From NCBI RefSeq assembly GCF_000337375.1, contig NZ_AOJG01000041.1:55606-110205 (forward strand): a stretch of DNA of 54,600 nt, in the 5' to 3' direction. The notes beneath the pieces were generated by a model. The model made no database searches, had not been told where the DNA came from, and saw nothing but the letters and a program-made list of their open reading frames with translations. Shown here in pieces: positions 8,239-16,474 of the stretch. The stretch comes from Halorubrum lipolyticum DSM 21995 (GTDB lineage Archaea > Halobacteriota > Halobacteria > Halobacteriales > Haloferacaceae). The translations under genes and the position numbers were made by a program. Position 1 is the stretch's first letter, and each line of letters begins with the position of its first letter.

Positions 8239-8244
8239 TTTAAA
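8239..8244 (-). promoter_or_regulatory. TATA-like box of the rpl1 operon
   Basis: TTTAAA, palindromic, centred near 8241. It predicts transcription start near 8214 and a leader of about 60 nt carrying the hairpin and the ribosome binding site. Confidence 0.5.
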
Positions 8245-8424
8245 AGCGTCGAACCGCCGGTCCGGGTGAGAACCGGAGACAGGGTCCGTGCGCGCGGTTC
8301 CCGGCCTCGCTGCCTTCGACGCCGGTTTCGACGACCGTCGAAGGCGAAAACGTCGCATAGGGGAACCCTTTTGATGCCGCTCGCCGACCCACGAGGTAAT
8401 GACTCAGGGTGGTCCGGCGTGACG

Positions 8425-9969
8425 ATGGACGACCGTATCGAGGATCTCCGCGAGCGCCGCGAGCGGGCGGCGCTCGGCGGCGGCGAAGACCGGATCGAGT
8501 CCCAACACGACAGGGGGAAAATGACCGCGCGCGAGCGCATCGACTACTTCCTCGACGACGGGACGTTCCACGAGTTCGACCGGTTTCGCACCCACCGGAA
8601 CCACAAGTTCGGCACCGAGGAACAGCAGATCCCGGGCGACGGCGTCGTCACGGGGTACGGCGAGGTGAACGGCCGGAAGACGTTCGTCTTCGCGCACGAC
8701 TTCACCGTCTTCGGCGGGTCGCTCGGCGAGGTGTTCGCCGAGAAGATCTGCAAGGTGATGGACAAAGCGATGGACGTGGGCGCGCCCGTCGTCGGGCTCA
8801 ACGACTCCGCCGGCGCCCGCATTCAGGAGGGCGTCGCGTCGCTCGGCGGCTTCGCGGAGATCTTCCGGCGCAACACGGAGGCGTCCGGCGTGATCCCGCA
8901 GATTTCGTCGATCATGGGGCCCTGCGCCGGCGGGGCGGTGTACTCACCCGCCATCACGGACTTCACGTTCATGGTCAAGGACACCTCGCACATGTTCATC
9001 ACCGGCCCGGACGTCATCGAGACCGTCACGGGCGAGGAGGTGAGCTTCGAGGAGCTCGGCGGCGCGGTCACCCACTCGTCGACCTCCGGCGTCGCGCACT
9101 TCGCCGAGGAGAGCGAGGAGGACGCCTTGGACGACATCGCGCGGCTGCTCTCGTACCTCCCCGCCAACAACGTGGAGGACCCGCCGCGCGTCGAGCCGTG
9201 GGACGACCCCGACCGCGCCGACGAGGAGCTTGGCGACATCGTCCCCGACGCCCCGCGGAAGCCGTACGACATGAAGGAGGTCATCGGCAGCGTCGTCGAC
9301 GAGGGGTCCTTCTTCGAGGTGCAGGAGAACTTCGCGAAGAACATCGTCGTCGGGTTCGGCCGTCTCGACGGCCACTCGATCGGGATCGTCGCCAACAACC
9401 CCCGCGTGAACGCCGGCACCCTCGACATCGAGTCGAGCCAGAAGGGCGCCCGGTTCGTCCGCTTCTGTGACGCGTTCAACATCCCCATCCTCACCTTCGA
9501 GGACGTGCCCGGGTTCATGCCCGGCACGGATCAGGAGCACAACGGGATCATCCGCCACGGCGCGAAGCTGCTGTACGCCTTCTCGGAGGCGACCGTCCCC
9601 CTCCTCACCGTGATCACTCGAAAGGCGTACGGCGGCGCCTACTGCGTGATGTCCTCGAAGCACATCGGCGGCGACGTCAACTACGCGTGGCCGACCGCCG
9701 AGATCGCGGTGATGGGGCCGAAGGGCGCCGTCAACGTCCTCTACCGCGAGGAGCTGGCCGAGGCCGACGACCCCGACGCGCGCCGACAGGAGCTCATCGA
9801 CGAGTACCGCGAGGAGTTCGCGAACCCCTACACCGCCGCCGACCGCGGCTTCGTCGACGACGTGATCGAGCCCGCCGAGACCCGCGCGCGGCTGATCGAC
9901 GACCTGACCATGCTGAAGGGGAAGCGCTCGGACGCGCCCGAGAAGAAGCACGGCAACATCCCGATCTGA
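8425..9969 (+). CDS. pccB: Propionyl/acyl-CoA carboxylase carboxyltransferase subunit
   Basis: A 514-residue carboxyltransferase (beta) subunit that moves CO2 from carboxybiotin to propionyl- or acetyl-CoA. It has the two crotonase-like halves of the family, with acyl-CoA and biotin oxyanion motifs such as [34 protein letters not shown] and [20 protein letters not shown]. The start [15 protein letters not shown] at 8425 gives normal length; a longer frame upstream lacks family similarity. The stop overlaps the ATG of pccX. The substrate (propionyl- or acetyl-CoA) cannot be fixed from sequence alone. Confidence 0.95.
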   Translation: MDDRIEDLRERRERAALGGGEDRIESQHDRGKMTARERIDYFLDDGTFHEFDRFRTHRNHKFGTEEQQIPGDGVVTGYGEVNGRKTFVFAHDFTVFGGSLGEVFAEKICKVMDKAMDVGAPVVGLNDSAGARIQEGVASLGGFAEIFRRNTEASGVIPQISSIMGPCAGGAVYSPAITDFTFMVKDTSHMFITGPDVIETVTGEEVSFEELGGAVTHSSTSGVAHFAEESEEDALDDIARLLSYLPANNVEDPPRVEPWDDPDRADEELGDIVPDAPRKPYDMKEVIGSVVDEGSFFEVQENFAKNIVVGFGRLDGHSIGIVANNPRVNAGTLDIESSQKGARFVRFCDAFNIPILTFEDVPGFMPGTDQEHNGIIRHGAKLLYAFSEATVPLLTVITRKAYGGAYCVMSSKHIGGDVNYAWPTAEIAVMGPKGAVNVLYREELAEADDPDARRQELIDEYREEFANPYTAADRGFVDDVIEPAETRARLIDDLTMLKGKRSDAPEKKHGNIPI

Positions 9970-10307
9970 TGGCGGCCGACGCATCCGAATCGGACGAGGC
10001 GGCGTCCGAATCGGGCGGCACCGCGCCCGCCGATGACGACGCCGTCGCCCTCGACGGGCTGTCGATCCCGGACGACGCCGACGACGCGGAGGCCGCCGCC
10101 ATCGCCGCCGCGGTCGCGGCCCACGTCCGAGACGGCGAGCGCGCCGCGGCCGCGGCGGCCGCCGCCGCGGACGACGAGCCGGACTGGGAGGGCGAGCGCT
10201 GGGCGTTCGCCGGTCGAGTCGATCGGCTGCAGAATCGGTCGGTCCGCGTCCCCGTCGGCGCGCCGACGGACCCGTGGACCGCGGCCGGCCGCGCCGACCG
10301 GTTCTGA
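9969..10307 (+). CDS. pccX: Small carboxylase subunit PccX
   Basis: A 112-residue protein whose ATG overlaps the pccB stop (TGATG), so the two are translationally coupled. An acidic N-terminus leads to an Ala-rich helix ([20 protein letters not shown]) and then a C-terminal segment ending in the motif [10 protein letters not shown]...PTDPW..AGR, like the epsilon subunits of acyl-CoA carboxylases. In Haloferax mediterranei, a small third subunit called PccX is needed for propionyl-CoA carboxylase activity, and this gene has the same size and position. The assignment rests on context plus that similarity. Confidence 0.82.
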   Translation: MAADASESDEAASESGGTAPADDDAVALDGLSIPDDADDAEAAAIAAAVAAHVRDGERAAAAAAAAADDEPDWEGERWAFAGRVDRLQNRSVRVPVGAPTDPWTAAGRADRF

Positions 10308-10418
10308 GTCGGGTCGCGCGCATTCCCCCGGCGGTGGACCCGGTGAGCCCCGGTGGACCCGGTGGTCCGACCGCCACACGAACCCTTCGCAGGGCGCGGC
10401 CGAGAATACGTCTGATTG

Positions 10419-10458
10419 CCTATATAGCTATGGACAGTGTGTGTAACCGACGGGTTAC
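10419..10458. promoter_or_regulatory. Orphan TATA-like site and palindrome
   Basis: CTATATAG at about 10420-10427 is followed by the inverted repeat GTAACC-gacg-GGTTAC at 10443-10458. Read to the right, the palindrome would sit at the predicted start of transcription, but the next gene there is on the opposite strand. It may serve an unrecognised short RNA, or the palindrome may end transcripts from pccX or from the small membrane gene. Confidence 0.3.
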
Positions 10459-10476
10459 GCGTCTACGGTCGACGGG

Positions 10477-10731
10477 TCACGCTTCGCGCGACTCGTCGGT
10501 CGCGCCGTCGTCGTCGCCCTGCTCCGCCCCCTCGATCGGCTCGTCGCGCCAGTCGTCGGCCGAGCCGCCGCCGAGGAGTCGGTTGAGAACGATCGGCACG
10601 ACCCCCGCGAGGAGGGCGAGGAGACCGAGCCGAACGAGCAGCGAGGCGTCCGTCAACAGCGTCGCGGCGAGATACGCGCCCGCCGCGACCAGCACCGACG
10701 GCAGCACGTAGGGGTTTCCGGGCGAGAGCAT
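10477..10731 (-). CDS. Small membrane protein between pccX and pccA
   Basis: An 84-residue protein with two hydrophobic helices (PSVLVAAGAYLAATLLT and LVRLGLLALLAGVVPIVL) and an acidic, disordered C-terminus. A TTAA-centred TATA-like site near 10760 lies about 28 bp before the ATG at 10731, which supports a leaderless transcript. It interrupts the pcc cluster on the opposite strand, so pccA needs its own promoter. I do not recognise the family, and no role in carboxylation can be claimed. Confidence 0.7.
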   Translation of the reverse strand: MLSPGNPYVLPSVLVAAGAYLAATLLTDASLLVRLGLLALLAGVVPIVLNRLLGGGSADDWRDEPIEGAEQGDDDGATDESREA

Positions 10732-10798
10732 GTCCGGAGATGGCGGCCGGCAGGCTCTTAATCGTCTCGGGAAGATTCCGGTGACTGCCGAGGCGGTA

Positions 10799-10825
10799 CG
10801 ACGATCGTCGTCACCGATCGTCGTC
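10799..10825 (+). promoter_or_regulatory. Palindrome and direct repeat upstream of pccA
   Basis: The 12-bp perfect palindrome CGACGATCGTCG (10799-10810) overlaps a direct repeat of CGATCGTCGTC (10802-10812 and 10815-10825, 13-bp spacing). It lies 48-74 bp before the pccA ATG, a plausible place for a regulator to bind. A weak TATA-like GATAGAAT near 10833 lies between it and the gene. Confidence 0.35.
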
Positions 10826-10872
10826 GCGGACCGATAGAATGAGGTGGGTTATGGTGGAATGATGGTGTAAGA

Positions 10873-12741
10873 ATGTTCGACAAGGTTCTGGTCGCGAACC
10901 GCGGGGAGATCGCGGTACGGGTGATGCGCGCCTGTGCGGAGCTGGGTGTCGACACCGTCGCCGTGTACAGCGACGCGGACAAGCACGCGGGCCACGTCCG
11001 GTACGCCGACGAGGCGTACAACGTGGGGCCCGCCCGCGCCGCCGACTCGTACCTCGACGGGGAGGCGGTCGTCGAGGCCGCGAAGGCGGCCGACGCCGAC
11101 GCGATCCACCCGGGCTACGGCTTCCTCGCCGAGAACGCTGACTTCGCGGCCCGCGTCGAGGCGACCGACGGGATCACCTGGGTCGGTCCCGCCAGCGACG
11201 CGATGGAGCGGCTGGGCGAGAAGACGCACGCGCGCCGCGTGATGGACGACGCCGACGTGCCCATCGTCCCCGGGACGACGGAGCCCGTCACCGAGGTCGA
11301 GGCGGTGACCGAGTTCGGCGACGAGCACGGCTACCCCGTCGCGATCAAGGCCGAGGGCGGCGGCGGCGGCCGCGGGATGAAGGTCGTCGAGAGCGCCGCC
11401 GAGGCCGAGGAGGCGCTCGAGTCGGCCAAGCGCGAGGGCGAGGCGTACTTCTCGAACGACTCCGTCTACCTCGAGCGCTACCTCCAGACCCCTCGCCACG
11501 TCGAGGTGCAGATCGTCGCGGACGCCGGCGACGGCGACGACGGGGAGACCGAGGTCGTCCACCTCGGCGAGCGCGACTGCTCGCTCCAGCGCCGCCACCA
11601 GAAGGTGATCGAGGAGGGGCCGTCCCCGGCGCTCTCGGACGAGCTGCGCGAGCGGATCGGCGAGGCCGCTCGCCGGGGCGTCGCCGCCGCCGACTACACC
11701 AACGCCGGCACTGTCGAGTTCCTCGTCGAGGAGGACGTGGACCGCGACCCGGCGGAGCCGCTCGGGCCGGACACCCCCTTCTACTTCCTCGAAGTCAACA
11801 CGCGGATCCAGGTCGAACACACGGTCACGGAGGAGCTGACGGGGATCGACATCGTGAAAGAGCAGCTCCGGGTCGCCAGCGGCGAGGGGCTCTCGGTGTC
11901 GCAGGACGACGTGGAGCTGGACGGTCACGCGATCGAGTTCCGGATCAACGCCGAGAACGCCGCGAAGGACTTCCAGCCCGCCAACGAGGGGCGGCTCGAC
12001 ACGTACGACCCGCCGGGCGGGATCGGCGTCCGCGTCGACGACGCGCTCCGGCAGGGCGACGAGCTGGTGACCGACTACGACTCGATGATCGCGAAGCTGA
12101 TCGTGTGGGGGTCGGACCGCGAGGAGTGCCTCGCGCGGTCGAAGCGCGCGCTCGCGGAGTACGAGCTCGACGGCGTCGTCACCATCGTCCCGTTCCACCG
12201 GCTCATGCTCGACGACGAGCGGTTCGTCGACGGCACCCACACCACGAAGTACCTCGACGAGGAGCTCGACGACGCGCTGGTCGCGGAGGCGCAGGAGAAG
12301 TGGGGAAGCGAATCGGCGTCGGCGAGCGACGACGGGGACGAGGAGGTGTCCGAACGCGAGTTCACCGTCGAGGTGAACGGGAAGCGCTTCGAGGTCGAAC
12401 TGGAGGAGCGCGGCGCGCCCGCGATCCCGGTCCCTGAGGGCGGCGCCGGCGGGAGCGGCGGCCAGCAGCGTCCCCCGCAGGCGAAGGCCGACGACGAGGA
12501 CGACGGCGGCGTCGACGTCGCCGAGGGCGGCGAGGCGATCGCGGCCGAGATGCAGGGGACGATCCTCTCGGTCAACGTCGACGAGGGCGACGAGGTGTCC
12601 GCCGGCGACGTGGTCTGCGTGCTCGAAGCGATGAAGATGGAGAACGACGTGGTCGCCGAGCGCGGCGGCACCGTCGCGAGCGTCCACGTCGGCGAGGGCG
12701 ACAGCGTCGACATGGGCGACGTGCTGATCGTTCTGGAGTAG
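10873..12741 (+). CDS. pccA: Acyl-CoA carboxylase biotin carboxylase/BCCP subunit
   Basis: A 622-residue alpha subunit. Residues 1-450 are a biotin carboxylase: [17 protein letters not shown] at the N-terminus, [14 protein letters not shown], the Gly-rich ATP loop [10 protein letters not shown], and [15 protein letters not shown] Glu/Asp-rich linker with a Gly/Gln stretch follows, and then a biotin carboxyl carrier domain whose LEAMKMEND motif places the biotinylated lysine at about residue 588. It makes carboxybiotin with ATP and bicarbonate for PccB. It is separated from pccB-pccX by an opposite-strand gene, so the locus is split into two transcription units. Confidence 0.96.
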   Translation: MFDKVLVANRGEIAVRVMRACAELGVDTVAVYSDADKHAGHVRYADEAYNVGPARAADSYLDGEAVVEAAKAADADAIHPGYGFLAENADFAARVEATDGITWVGPASDAMERLGEKTHARRVMDDADVPIVPGTTEPVTEVEAVTEFGDEHGYPVAIKAEGGGGGRGMKVVESAAEAEEALESAKREGEAYFSNDSVYLERYLQTPRHVEVQIVADAGDGDDGETEVVHLGERDCSLQRRHQKVIEEGPSPALSDELRERIGEAARRGVAAADYTNAGTVEFLVEEDVDRDPAEPLGPDTPFYFLEVNTRIQVEHTVTEELTGIDIVKEQLRVASGEGLSVSQDDVELDGHAIEFRINAENAAKDFQPANEGRLDTYDPPGGIGVRVDDALRQGDELVTDYDSMIAKLIVWGSDREECLARSKRALAEYELDGVVTIVPFHRLMLDDERFVDGTHTTKYLDEELDDALVAEAQEKWGSESASASDDGDEEVSEREFTVEVNGKRFEVELEERGAPAIPVPEGGAGGSGGQQRPPQAKADDEDDGGVDVAEGGEAIAAEMQGTILSVNVDEGDEVSAGDVVCVLEAMKMENDVVAERGGTVASVHVGEGDSVDMGDVLIVLE

Positions 12742-12767
12742 GATCGAGCGTTCTCCGGCTGCGGTCG

Positions 12768-13021
12768 TTTATAACTGATCGACGGCTCCGCGGTGAGCGG
12801 ATCCGAAGTTTCAGCCGTTTGGTTATAAATCGACACTAACGGATCGACAGCGAACACCGCCAAAGCCCCAGCCGCTCGCTTATAAGTAGCCGAGAACAAA
12901 TCTGCGGCGGACACCTCCAAAGCCCCAGCCCGTACCGCTCCGCACAGCACCTCACACCTCCCCAGCCTCGTCGGCCTCCCTTCGGTCGGCCGACTCCCTC
13001 GCGCGTGCTGCTCGGCCGCGA
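12768..13021 (+). repeat. Dispersed repeat, copy B (three TTATAA units)
   Basis: Three head-to-tail units start with TTATAA at 12769, 12823 and 12880 (54- and 57-bp periods). The second and third contain the core ACCGCCAAAGCCCCAG or ACCTCCAAAGCCCCAG, 29-30 nt after the TTATAA. The shared segment CACCTCACACCTCCCCAGCC follows at about 12948-12967. Two stems come next: GTCGGCC 12970-12976 with GGCCGAC 12988-12994, and GGCCGC-gaa-GCGGCC at 13014-13028. The right end runs into the coding sequence of a truncated BKACE gene. The stretch 12742-13021 holds no other gene. Confidence 0.8.
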
Positions 13022-13165
13022 AGCGGCCTCGCAGGCGGCCGCGGCCGCCGCGATCTCCGCGGGCATCTCCGGGAGGTCGGGGTGGGCCTCCTTCCCGTGG
13101 ACGCCGCCGGTCAGCGCCGCGGTGACGATCACCGACTTCCCGTCGAGGTAGTCGTCGTAGGTCAT
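13022..13165 (-). pseudogene. BKACE (DUF849) gene fragment, N-terminal 48 codons
   Basis: The frame starts MTYDDYLDGKSVIVTAALTG and continues GVHGKEAHPDLPEMPAEIAA. This is the opening beta-strand and loop of the BKACE family (3-keto-5-aminohexanoate cleavage enzyme and relatives), normally about 270-300 residues. Similarity stops after ACEAA at 13022. What follows is repeat sequence (copy B), not the expected metal-binding HLH motif. The ATG overlaps the stop of the upstream gene (ATGA), so this was the second gene of a working operon. I infer truncation by a rearrangement involving the repeat. Confidence 0.72.
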
Positions 13166-13452
13166 CGCTCGGCGTCGGGGCGTCCGCTTGCCCCCGACTC
13201 CGAGTCCGACGGCGTTTCTTCCTCCGACTCCGAGTCCAACTCCGGCTCTGACCCCGACTCCGGCTCGACGTAGAACCCGCAGTCCGTCGCCGGGTCGAGA
13301 CCGTACCGCGCGTTACAGATGTCGGCGCGCATGGGTTGGACGAACGACCCCGTCACGGTACAGAACGCGCGGGGTTCGTCGAAGGTGGCCCCGTCGAAGG
13401 TGGCCCTGTCGCCCGCCCCGTGATACGTCAAATGCGGACACGTCTCAACCAT
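13162..13452 (-). CDS. Conserved cysteine-containing haloarchaeal protein
   Basis: A 96-residue protein with cysteines at CPHLTYH, FCTVTGS, DICNARYGL and DCGFYVE, a spacing that suggests one metal site or disulfides. The C-terminal third is a low-complexity Glu/Ser tail. It probably formed an operon with the BKACE gene whose remnant overlaps its stop codon. I recognise it only as a haloarchaeal hypothetical. Now that its partner is broken, its upkeep may be relaxed, although the reading frame is intact. Confidence 0.7.
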   Translation of the reverse strand: MVETCPHLTYHGAGDRATFDGATFDEPRAFCTVTGSFVQPMRADICNARYGLDPATDCGFYVEPESGSEPELDSESEEETPSDSESGASGRPDAER

Positions 13453-13552
13453 GGCGAACGATGGCGAGCGAGGGGCTTGAAACCGCGCGTCGGAGCGGGA
13501 GACCGTCGTCCTGACCGACGGTGTTTAACCGAACGCCCGAAAAGGGGGCGGC

Positions 13553-13900
13553 ATGGAACCGGTCGACGACTGGCGCGCGGCGATCGCGGAGGCCGGGGAG
13601 CTGACCGGCCCGATCGCCGCGGCCGTCGTCGACGAGCACGGCGATCGCGGGAAACGCGCCATCGAGGCGGTCGGCGAGGGGCGGGTGAAACGCTACCGCG
13701 ATTTCACCGTCGTCGTCGGTCACGACGACGAGTACGTCGTCGAGGACGGGGAGTGCACCTGCGCCGACGCGACGTACAACCTCGACGCCGACGACCCCTC
13801 CGAGCGGTGCTGGCACGCGATCGCGGTCGACGTGGCGGACGCGGTGGGCGCGGTCGACCACCACGACATGTGGTACTCGGAGGTTCGGGAGTTTCTGTGA
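13553..13900 (+). CDS. Short SWIM zinc-finger protein
   Basis: A 115-residue protein that is essentially one SWIM domain: YRDFTVVVGHDDEYVVEDGE, then CTCADATYN...RCWHAIAV, which gives the CxC..CxH ligands. The second SWIM protein in the window (the other is at 5154), but without the N- and C-terminal extensions. A GTTTAACC box at 13521-13528 lies about 28 bp before the ATG, so the mRNA is probably leaderless. SWIM proteins of this size in haloarchaea have no known partner. Confidence 0.85.
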   Translation: MEPVDDWRAAIAEAGELTGPIAAAVVDEHGDRGKRAIEAVGEGRVKRYRDFTVVVGHDDEYVVEDGECTCADATYNLDADDPSERCWHAIAVDVADAVGAVDHHDMWYSEVREFL

Positions 13901-14025
13901 GTCGGGGGTGAAACGAGAGCGGTCGACCGATTCAGCAACCGTTCACCCGGATGAGACGCCGATACGCCGGATTAGGCGGACGGCCAGTCGAAAACGTTTC
14001 AACAACGGCCGGTCTCCCCTACGGT

Positions 14026-14502
14026 ATGGCGGACTGTCCACTCGCCGACGACTGCCCCAGTTTCGACGAACGAATCGAGGGGATGGGGTGTCAACACTAC
14101 GGCAACAAGGGCGGCGCGGAGTGGTGTAACCACTACGACATGCCCATCTACGAGCTGAAACAGCAGCCGGTCCAGCCCGGCGAGGAGGTCGTCGTCGAGG
14201 TCGACGACATCCACGAGAGCGGCGCCGGCGTCGGCCGCACCGACGACGGCTTCATCGTCCTCGTCGACGGGCTCCTCCCGCCGGCGCGCGCCGAGGTCCG
14301 GATCCACCGCGTGAAATCGAGCCACGCGACCGCGCGGGACGTGGTCGAGCGCCTCCCCGACGACCCCGAGGAGGAGGACGGCGACGGGCTCGCCGGCGAC
14401 GATGTCGAGGCGGCCGACGACGAAGACGACGCGGGTGACCGGCGCCGCGACCGCCCCGACCGCGAGCGGCTCGGCAGCCGCGAGAACTTCTGGGGGAAGT
14501 AG
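14026..14502 (+). CDS. TRAM-domain protein with N-terminal cysteine motif
   Basis: A 158-residue protein. The start MADCPLADDCPSFDERIEG is chosen because the N-terminal cysteine cluster (ADCP, DDCP, GCQHYG, WCNHYD) begins there; an upstream extension lacks it. A TRAM domain, the small beta-barrel that binds RNA, spans about residues 50-110 (QPGEEVVVEVDDIHESGAGV; DGFIVLVDGLLPPARAEVRI). A long acidic tail ends with ENFWGK. In haloarchaea, single TRAM-domain proteins are thought to act in RNA metabolism, possibly cold response. The next sequence downstream is the A+T-rich island. Confidence 0.88.
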   Translation: MADCPLADDCPSFDERIEGMGCQHYGNKGGAEWCNHYDMPIYELKQQPVQPGEEVVVEVDDIHESGAGVGRTDDGFIVLVDGLLPPARAEVRIHRVKSSHATARDVVERLPDDPEEEDGDGLAGDDVEAADDEDDAGDRRRDRPDRERLGSRENFWGK

Positions 14503-14544
14503 AAAGGGATGTACTTCAGAAGTAATTAAGTCGAGGGAGTGACA

Positions 14545-14919
14545 GTGCCAAGTGCGGGCGAAATCACCTACACAGTCCGTCTTGAGGAAGAACAGCGGGA
14601 CGAGTGGGCAAACTTCGTTGAGGACTCTGACTTCTCATCTACTTCGCAGTTAGTCAGAACAGCCGTCTCAGAGTATATACAGCGTGACAGCGACGAGCAC
14701 GAGTTTGAAAAAGAATTGCGAGACGTGAACAACGAAATCATCAACGAGATCTCGCAAGTGCTTGATGGAATAGAACAAACCAGAGAGATCACCGCTAACA
14801 TCGACTCGAAGACAGACCCAGACACGATTCATGAATTGACCTATCAATCTTCGCTGGAATCCTACAAGCGCATGGAATTCGAAGATTCGGACGAAGAAGG
14901 TGATAGCAGTGACGAATAG
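14545..14919 (+). CDS. Ribbon-helix-helix DNA-binding protein with coiled-coil tail
   Basis: A 124-residue protein. Residues about 5-48 fit a ribbon-helix-helix (CopG/Arc-like) fold: the strand ITYTVRLEEEQRDEW, then a helix pair ending in SSTSQLVRTAVSEYIQR. A long helix rich in Glu, Asn and Ile follows (EFEKELRDVNNEIINEISQV) and then an acidic tail. Such proteins act as plasmid- or virus-type regulators or partition helpers. GTG at 14545 is preferred over GTG at 14539, because GGGAG sits about 5 nt before it. Codon use is foreign to the neighbourhood. Confidence 0.72.
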   Translation: MPSAGEITYTVRLEEEQRDEWANFVEDSDFSSTSQLVRTAVSEYIQRDSDEHEFEKELRDVNNEIINEISQVLDGIEQTREITANIDSKTDPDTIHELTYQSSLESYKRMEFEDSDEEGDSSDE

Positions 14920-15066
14920 AGACATCTACCTGAAAGACTCAAATCAAGAACTGGTTCTGATCATACTATTGGAAACTACAAAACTGCTCTCAACTACTTT
15001 GATAGTTTCTTGGAGAAATCTTCGTTGGAGGAATCTGATGGTTCTGTTGAATTCCTTAAGAATTGA
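14900..15066 (+). pseudogene. Frameshifted remnant resembling a tyrosine-recombinase N-terminal domain
   Basis: A frame starting at 14900 gives VTNRDIYLKDSNQEL. The frame one step away then gives SDHTIGNYKTALNYFDSFLE and stops at 15066. Joined, they resemble the SAM-like core-binding domain of phage and XerC/D integrases (helix, then xxTxxNYxxxLxxFxxFL). No catalytic domain (R..H.R..Y) follows. I therefore read it as a broken integrase fragment. The evidence is a short motif match only, so the alternative that it is non-coding remains open. Confidence 0.4.
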
Positions 15067-15297
15067 TAGGATCAATGTGTGAGACACATGTGTTGTAGTG
15101 TATCATAGTACCCAAATATAAAACGATGTTCAAGAATATCTGTTTCGAAGAAAATGTGTCTGGAGAGTGGGATTTTAACAGACTTGAGCCAGTTTTCTCC
15201 CATTCTCTGGATGGTTTTGAATCGAGATCGGGTAAGTACTGAGATAGAGTTTGAAAAGTAGGCGAACTAATAAGTGTCGAGTTATTATAGTTGCCAT

Positions 15298-16251
15298 ATG
15301 AATCGTAGAGCGATACTGTCTATTTCACTCGTCAGTCTTGCTGGGTGTACAGTAAATCTTGGCGACAGTTCTGATGATTCTGATGGAGATGATGACTCTA
15401 CACCGCTCGGAACGGATGATTCTGTCAGAGCTACTATTTACTATAATGCTCAGGATGTAGGTTTAGCTTACGCATATCTCAAAGATAATGCTGAATCGGA
15501 AGCTAACACTCCGACAAACGTAGTCCTACATACTGGTGAAAATCCTGAAGACGGGGAAGTTGTGTATGAGGTAGACGATCCTCAATCCTCTGAAGATACG
15601 AAATTAGAGTTTAGCGATTTCGGAGTTGAAGAACGAGAGAATCTCCCAAATACGTCTGTCACTGTGACCTATGAAGATGGATCTACAGAAGTGATTAGTG
15701 ACCAATCTGTCGAGGGTAATAGCATACCGATTAGAGAAGAAATTATTGTAGATCAGGACTTACAAACTGGAGAAACAGTTATTACCGCACACCAGTTTGA
15801 TGCCGAGTACATTACAGTTGAATCTGATGAAGAAATTGGTCGAATTGAAGAGCCGGGTGGTTCGGTAACAATTCCGATTGAAGAGGTGTACACGATTCAA
15901 GAGGGAGATCGATTATCTGGCAGTATTATGTTCAGAGTTGTTGCACACGTTGGGGGTGAAGAGAAAATGTTAGATCTGGTTGACGCTGGGTTCCCCGAAC
16001 CAGAGTTTGAATCAACTCGGTCTTACAATGACCGACATATCACTGAATTTAAAATGTCACACTATGATGAAATTCAGGTAAGTTCAAATAATATCGCTGT
16101 TGGAACAGATAACCCTGATGCAGACTTATCTGAACAGATTGATGTTCCGATTACCGAGCCAACAACAACCGTGTCTGAGATACAGGTTATTGTAGAGGTT
16201 AAGACGGAGAATGGATATCTTGTAACATTCTTCACTTCGATAGACGAATAA
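15298..16251 (+). CDS. Putative lipoprotein of the A+T-rich island
   Basis: A 317-residue protein. MNRRAILSISLVSLAGCTVN is a signal peptide ending in the lipobox LAGC, so the protein is probably lipid-anchored at the cell surface. An acidic Ser/Asp spacer follows, and then about 280 residues of beta-rich sequence with no domain I recognise. The twin arginines at residues 3-4 are compatible with Tat export, as for many haloarchaeal lipoproteins. A CTAATAAG box centred about 27 bp before the ATG predicts a leaderless mRNA and supports the start at 15298 over an in-frame ATG 24 bp upstream. Confidence 0.78.
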   Translation: MNRRAILSISLVSLAGCTVNLGDSSDDSDGDDDSTPLGTDDSVRATIYYNAQDVGLAYAYLKDNAESEANTPTNVVLHTGENPEDGEVVYEVDDPQSSEDTKLEFSDFGVEERENLPNTSVTVTYEDGSTEVISDQSVEGNSIPIREEIIVDQDLQTGETVITAHQFDAEYITVESDEEIGRIEEPGGSVTIPIEEVYTIQEGDRLSGSIMFRVVAHVGGEEKMLDLVDAGFPEPEFESTRSYNDRHITEFKMSHYDEIQVSSNNIAVGTDNPDADLSEQIDVPITEPTTTVSEIQVIVEVKTENGYLVTFFTSIDE

Positions 16252-16474
16252 AACGAACTGTTCTTTCTATGGGAAGTAGGTCGCGTCCCGGGGACGGCCC
16301 CACCCCACGGACAGTCCGGACGCTGCCGATCCGCCGCCGACTCCGCCCCGTTTCGCTCTCTTCGCTCTGGCGTCGTCGTTCCGCTCTCCTCGTTCCGCTC
16401 TCCTCGTTCCGCTCTCCGCGCTCCGTCCTCGCCGAAACCGCCGTTTTTTGAGCGCGCGTCCCCTGAAGACGCGT

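Larger units (their letters stand above)
14505..16260. mobile_element. A+T-rich island, probable remnant of an integrated element
   Basis: Composition and codon use change sharply after the TRAM gene and return to normal before the Tfx gene. A- and T-ending codons dominate here, whereas G/C endings dominate everywhere else. The island holds a ribbon-helix-helix gene, a broken piece resembling an integrase N-terminal domain, and a lipoprotein gene. Between 15067 and 15297 I see no gene. No inverted repeats, attachment sites or target duplications could be picked out by eye, so the boundaries are set by composition only. Confidence 0.55.

Noticed and set aside
255-10415. The identical 15-mer CGAGAATACGTCTGA at 255-269 and 10401-10415
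   Set aside because: A few exact 15-mer pairs are expected by chance in a window of this size when both strands are counted; the flanks do not match.
10849-12687. A 612-codon minus-strand frame
   Set aside because: Antisense to pccA, with no recognisable motif.
12075-12950. A minus-strand frame whose start (YKRAAGALAVF) resembles one near 25600
   Set aside because: It is the reverse reading of the repeat core followed by antisense of pccA. No ribosome binding site or codon bias supports it.
14920-15066. Stop-codon read-through joining the RHH protein to the downstream fragment in the same frame
   Set aside because: The frame after the TAG continues in phase with the RHH gene, but the integrase-like motif needs codons from a second frame as well, and nothing supports read-through. 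A decayed separate gene explains it more simply.
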